A stretch of 64,000 nucleotides of DNA from Karalla daura (taxonomy: Eukaryota > Chordata > Actinopteri > Chaetodontiformes > Leiognathidae). The stretch lies in NCBI GenBank assembly GCA_029224185.1, contig CM055211.1, forward strand, positions 3,655,525-3,719,524, given 5' to 3'. A program made the translations under genes and the position numbers. The notes under the pieces were generated by a model. The model did no database searches and was not told the DNA's origin. It saw only the letters and a list, made by a program, of their open reading frames with translations. The first letter of the stretch is position 1. Every line of letters begins with the position of its first letter. This document shows positions 61,585 to 64,000 of the stretch, piece after piece.

Positions 61585-63180
61585 AAGATGTTTGGGGAGA
61601 AAAAATCCCTTACATATTAATATTAGCTGTTAAACACACTGCACATTCAGCTCCTCTGCTTATCAGAGGCCTTGTGAGTGTGGATTGGACTGACAGTTGC
61701 CGCACACCACACACACAGAAAACCCCTGCGAGACCTCTCATATTTCTCATATTAACCCTCTGTAGTGCTAAAATACCTGCCAAGATAGCCAAGGTGCTGT
61801 CTGGCTGGATTGGAAATTATGATAAAAAGGACTCAAAGAATCCTTTAATGGATTGGGAGAAATACATTCACGAACCAAGCAATATATACCATCGTGCACT
61901 GCAGTGGGTAAATACACTCCACATAATGTGAATTCTTTACATGCATTTTATTTATGTGTCCATGATGACGTTTGTCTCACACCAGCGAGCTCTATATGGA
62001 ATTCCCCAGATAGGGAGACGTGGATGAGTGGGTGATGTCGGACCAAGTCCAAGTTTCATGCAGACCAGTTATGTATTTCTCTGTTATCCTGCCAATGCTG
62101 AACCAAACAAGGCCTGAACCAGCGCAACAGCCAAACAAAACGACCCAGATGAACACAGCAACTACAAGGTAGGTATTCAACACAAACCGCACTGAGACGC
62201 AGTTCCTTTACATCAAAGCGTCTGAGAACGACTTTAGGGATGGTAATGATATGAACCCCCGGGAGTCTTTACCTATTCCAAAGAAATAAATAAATAAAAA
62301 AGAAAGCCCTCTAAAGCTCAACATCTGCCGCAGACTATTAAAGAACTGTAATGGTGGGTGAACTTTCCACGGTGGGATTAGATGGGGGGGGCGAGAAGGA
62401 TTCACAGGCAGCCAGAGGGCCGCGTGTTTGGATGAGCTGCTTCCTCAGGTGTAATTTATTCACACGCAGACGGAGCACCTCCAGTCCCAGGCGCTGAAGG
62501 AGACCGTTTAGAACGAGCCGCCATCCTTGCAAACGGCTCGGCGACCCGGGCGCCGTCCTACCTGAGACCCGCCGCTGTCGGAGCAGCGTTCTGCTCAAAC
62601 ACCGCCCTCCCCTTTGGTACAAACAGCCTGCAAGTACGTGCGTGTGACGGGGACTCTTTGAGGATTTTTTTTTTCTTTGCACCTTTATTCTCCTTTTACA
62701 GTCGGTTTCCATGCCAGGATTAGAATTCAGTTGCTGCCACGTGACCTGCCAATGCACACAAGCCCTGGTGCACGTGCACACACACACACACACATACCAT
62801 CGGCACATATCAGTAATTACCGCATACATTAGAAAGATCAGAAGACTCTGCCTGATCCTCGGTGAGTCCGAGCCAGCTGTTTGCGCTCCGAGCGTTCTTT
62901 GGTCTCTGCATAATCATCAGAGAGCTTTTGCATAGGCTGCTGCTGAGCCTGCACTTCCTGTGATGAGCGGGCGGGAGGTGAGGAATCTTTTTTTTTTTTA
63001 ACCACCCCTCCCTTCTTCATGATTGTTTTTTTTTTTCCCCTTTCCACTCTCTTTTAAGCTTCCCCCTCCACCCCTGCACACACACCCCGAGGTGAAGTGG
63101 TTATTAGCTGGGATGTGCCAGGAGTTCAGACCCCGCTGCCAGCCTGAGTCTATAGAATAAAAGCCCGGGACTACTTTTTT
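61585..63180. other. Non-coding stretch
   Basis: A 116-codon frame (61581-61931) starts without ATG and is AT-rich. A donor-like AAG/GTAGGT at 62166-62174 has no coding partner. A CA array lies at 62777-62794. Donor-like CTCG/GTGAGTCC at 62859. Confidence 0.5.
62777..62794. repeat. (CA)9 microsatellite
   Basis: Read directly. Confidence 0.9.
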
Positions 63181-63209
63181 CCTTTTTTCTTTTTTTTCTC
63201 CCTCCACAG

Positions 63210-63371
63210 CTCCACCGAGGATCATCTGACACTTCATCTGAGAAGCAGATAAGGCCACAGCAACACTGCTGGGGATGGATTTCTCTGTCAGCCAGACTAA
63301 GATGCGAGATAGGGATGAAACAGCACTTAATTACCCTTAACTTAAAGAGGATCAACAGATACTCCACTTAG
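63210..63371 (+). other. Terminal-exon candidate after the strongest acceptor
   Basis: A run of more than 30 pyrimidines ending CTCCCTCCACAG at 63209 is the strongest acceptor-like site I see. The frame starting at the next base is open for 53 codons to TAG (63369-63371). It begins LHRGSSDTSSEKQIRPQQHC and has a later ISLSARLRCEIGMK segment. A second frame reads STEDHLTLHLRSR then stops. No domain is recognised. The T-rich tract could itself be a low-complexity run. Confidence 0.2.
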
Positions 63372-63429
63372 GGTTTTGCAACAGGAAGGAAATATGTCAG
63401 AGAGATTATCAAAAACCACAAAGGCAATT

Positions 63430-64000
63430 TATTAGAGCGCGGTGAGAAGGAGCGGGCGGACATTTTTATTTTACCCCGCTGTAACAAATGGGTGTTTACA
63501 GCTCGGCGCGGGACAAAACGCTTTTGGTCTTTGACTTTGAGGAGCGAAAACTCCACTGTCACATCATCGACTGGGTGCCGGGCAAATCAGGGAGATGTCC
63601 GACGGGGACGAGGGCGGGACTGAGTGATTGCGCTGTTTGGCCCGTTATTGAAACATTTGAAATACTGCGGGACGAACAGCTTGGATGGAGGGTGGCGTGT
63701 GGCAGAATTACCGAGCCCTATTACAGAGCTCATAGTGCGTAATGGCTACCCCGACTGTAATGGCCCCCGCGTTTGATGGGCTAAGAGTAAAAATGGCCGC
63801 GGCCTGACAGCGTGCATCGCAGATCGTCATCATCATTGAGCTTTCATAGCAAGCGCATGTTGGAATCACTCAGCGGCGCTGGCTGCCTCTTCAGATATGA
63901 TGGGACTCCTTTATGCCAACACATCATTATATTTCACAGCTTACGTTATATAGAGTCATCACTATTCATATTTCCAGACAAGGACATATTAATGAACCAA
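63430..64000. other. Candidate conserved non-coding block at window end
   Basis: Unique and repeat-free, with GTAATGGCCCCCGCGTTTGA, GTAAAAATGGCCGCGGCC, TTATTGAAACATTTG and ATTAATGAACC motifs. An 84-codon ATG frame (63488-63742) begins with an LLVFDF stretch that faintly recalls HAD-phosphatase starts, but the expected DxD follow-up is absent (FDFEERK), so I do not call a phosphatase. The block probably continues past the window. Confidence 0.25.

Noticed and set aside
63488..63742. Possible HAD-type phosphatase start (LLVFDF)
   Set aside because: The family needs DxDxT near this point; here the residues are DFEERK, and no later motif is found.

Overview
The window looks like vertebrate, most probably teleost fish, nuclear DNA. 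The evidence is the density of CA/GT and GA microsatellites (one CA array of about 60 units and another of about 61), long homopolymer runs, and at least five decayed copies of an interspersed repeat whose core (a 'TTTTTGGACTGTGGGAGGAAA'-like stretch, a 'TGGAGCCTATCCCAGC'-like stretch and a 'GCTAACCACT..CCACC' end) I know as common in bony fish. A second fish-type repeat, with a 'TTACATTGTGGGGAC' head, lies near 39.9 kb. Nothing resembles bacterial or viral organisation: there are no operons, no ribosome-binding-site-led genes, no CRISPR array, and no rRNA or tRNA that I can recognise.

I recognise no protein family anywhere in the window. The long open frames are mostly products of low-complexity DNA (CVCVCV, HTHTHT, PPPP, ERERER) or are chance frames. 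The best reading is a gene-poor stretch, either a gene desert or a very large intron, of the kind that often flanks developmental regulators in fish. Several repeat-free, TAAT-motif-rich segments (about 14.1-15.2, 18.8-19.1, 33.1-33.4, 36.7-37.4, 50.2-50.6 and 63.4-64.0 kb) have the look of conserved non-coding enhancers. That is a judgement from composition and cannot be proved without alignment.

By region: 0-9 kb holds unannotated unique DNA, a signal-peptide-like small ORF behind a TATA-like motif (4.24-4.49 kb), an exon-like segment (5.1-5.4 kb) and a pyrimidine-skewed block (7.7-8.2 kb). 10-13 kb holds a G-run cluster, a dense CpG island with a Kozak-type small ORF (11.1-11.5 kb) and CA/GA arrays. 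14-20 kb is mostly unique DNA with a degenerate tandem repeat. 20-30 kb holds microsatellites, repeat copies, a 15-nt microexon-like element, a strong acceptor followed by a 143-codon frame (27.0 kb) and a minus-strand first-exon-like element (23.96 kb). 30-45 kb holds unique DNA, enhancer-like blocks, complementary CCCT/AGGG blocks and a terminal-exon-like acidic segment (44.9 kb). 45-64 kb holds CA/GT/CA arrays in alternating orientation, a small poly(A)-tailed insertion flanked by 9-bp direct repeats (53.7 kb), and several protein-like short frames, three of which follow very strong splice acceptors (58.3, 61.4 and 63.2 kb).

Because no gene is established, I cannot describe genes working together. 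All exon candidates are given at low confidence, with what I see kept apart from what I infer.
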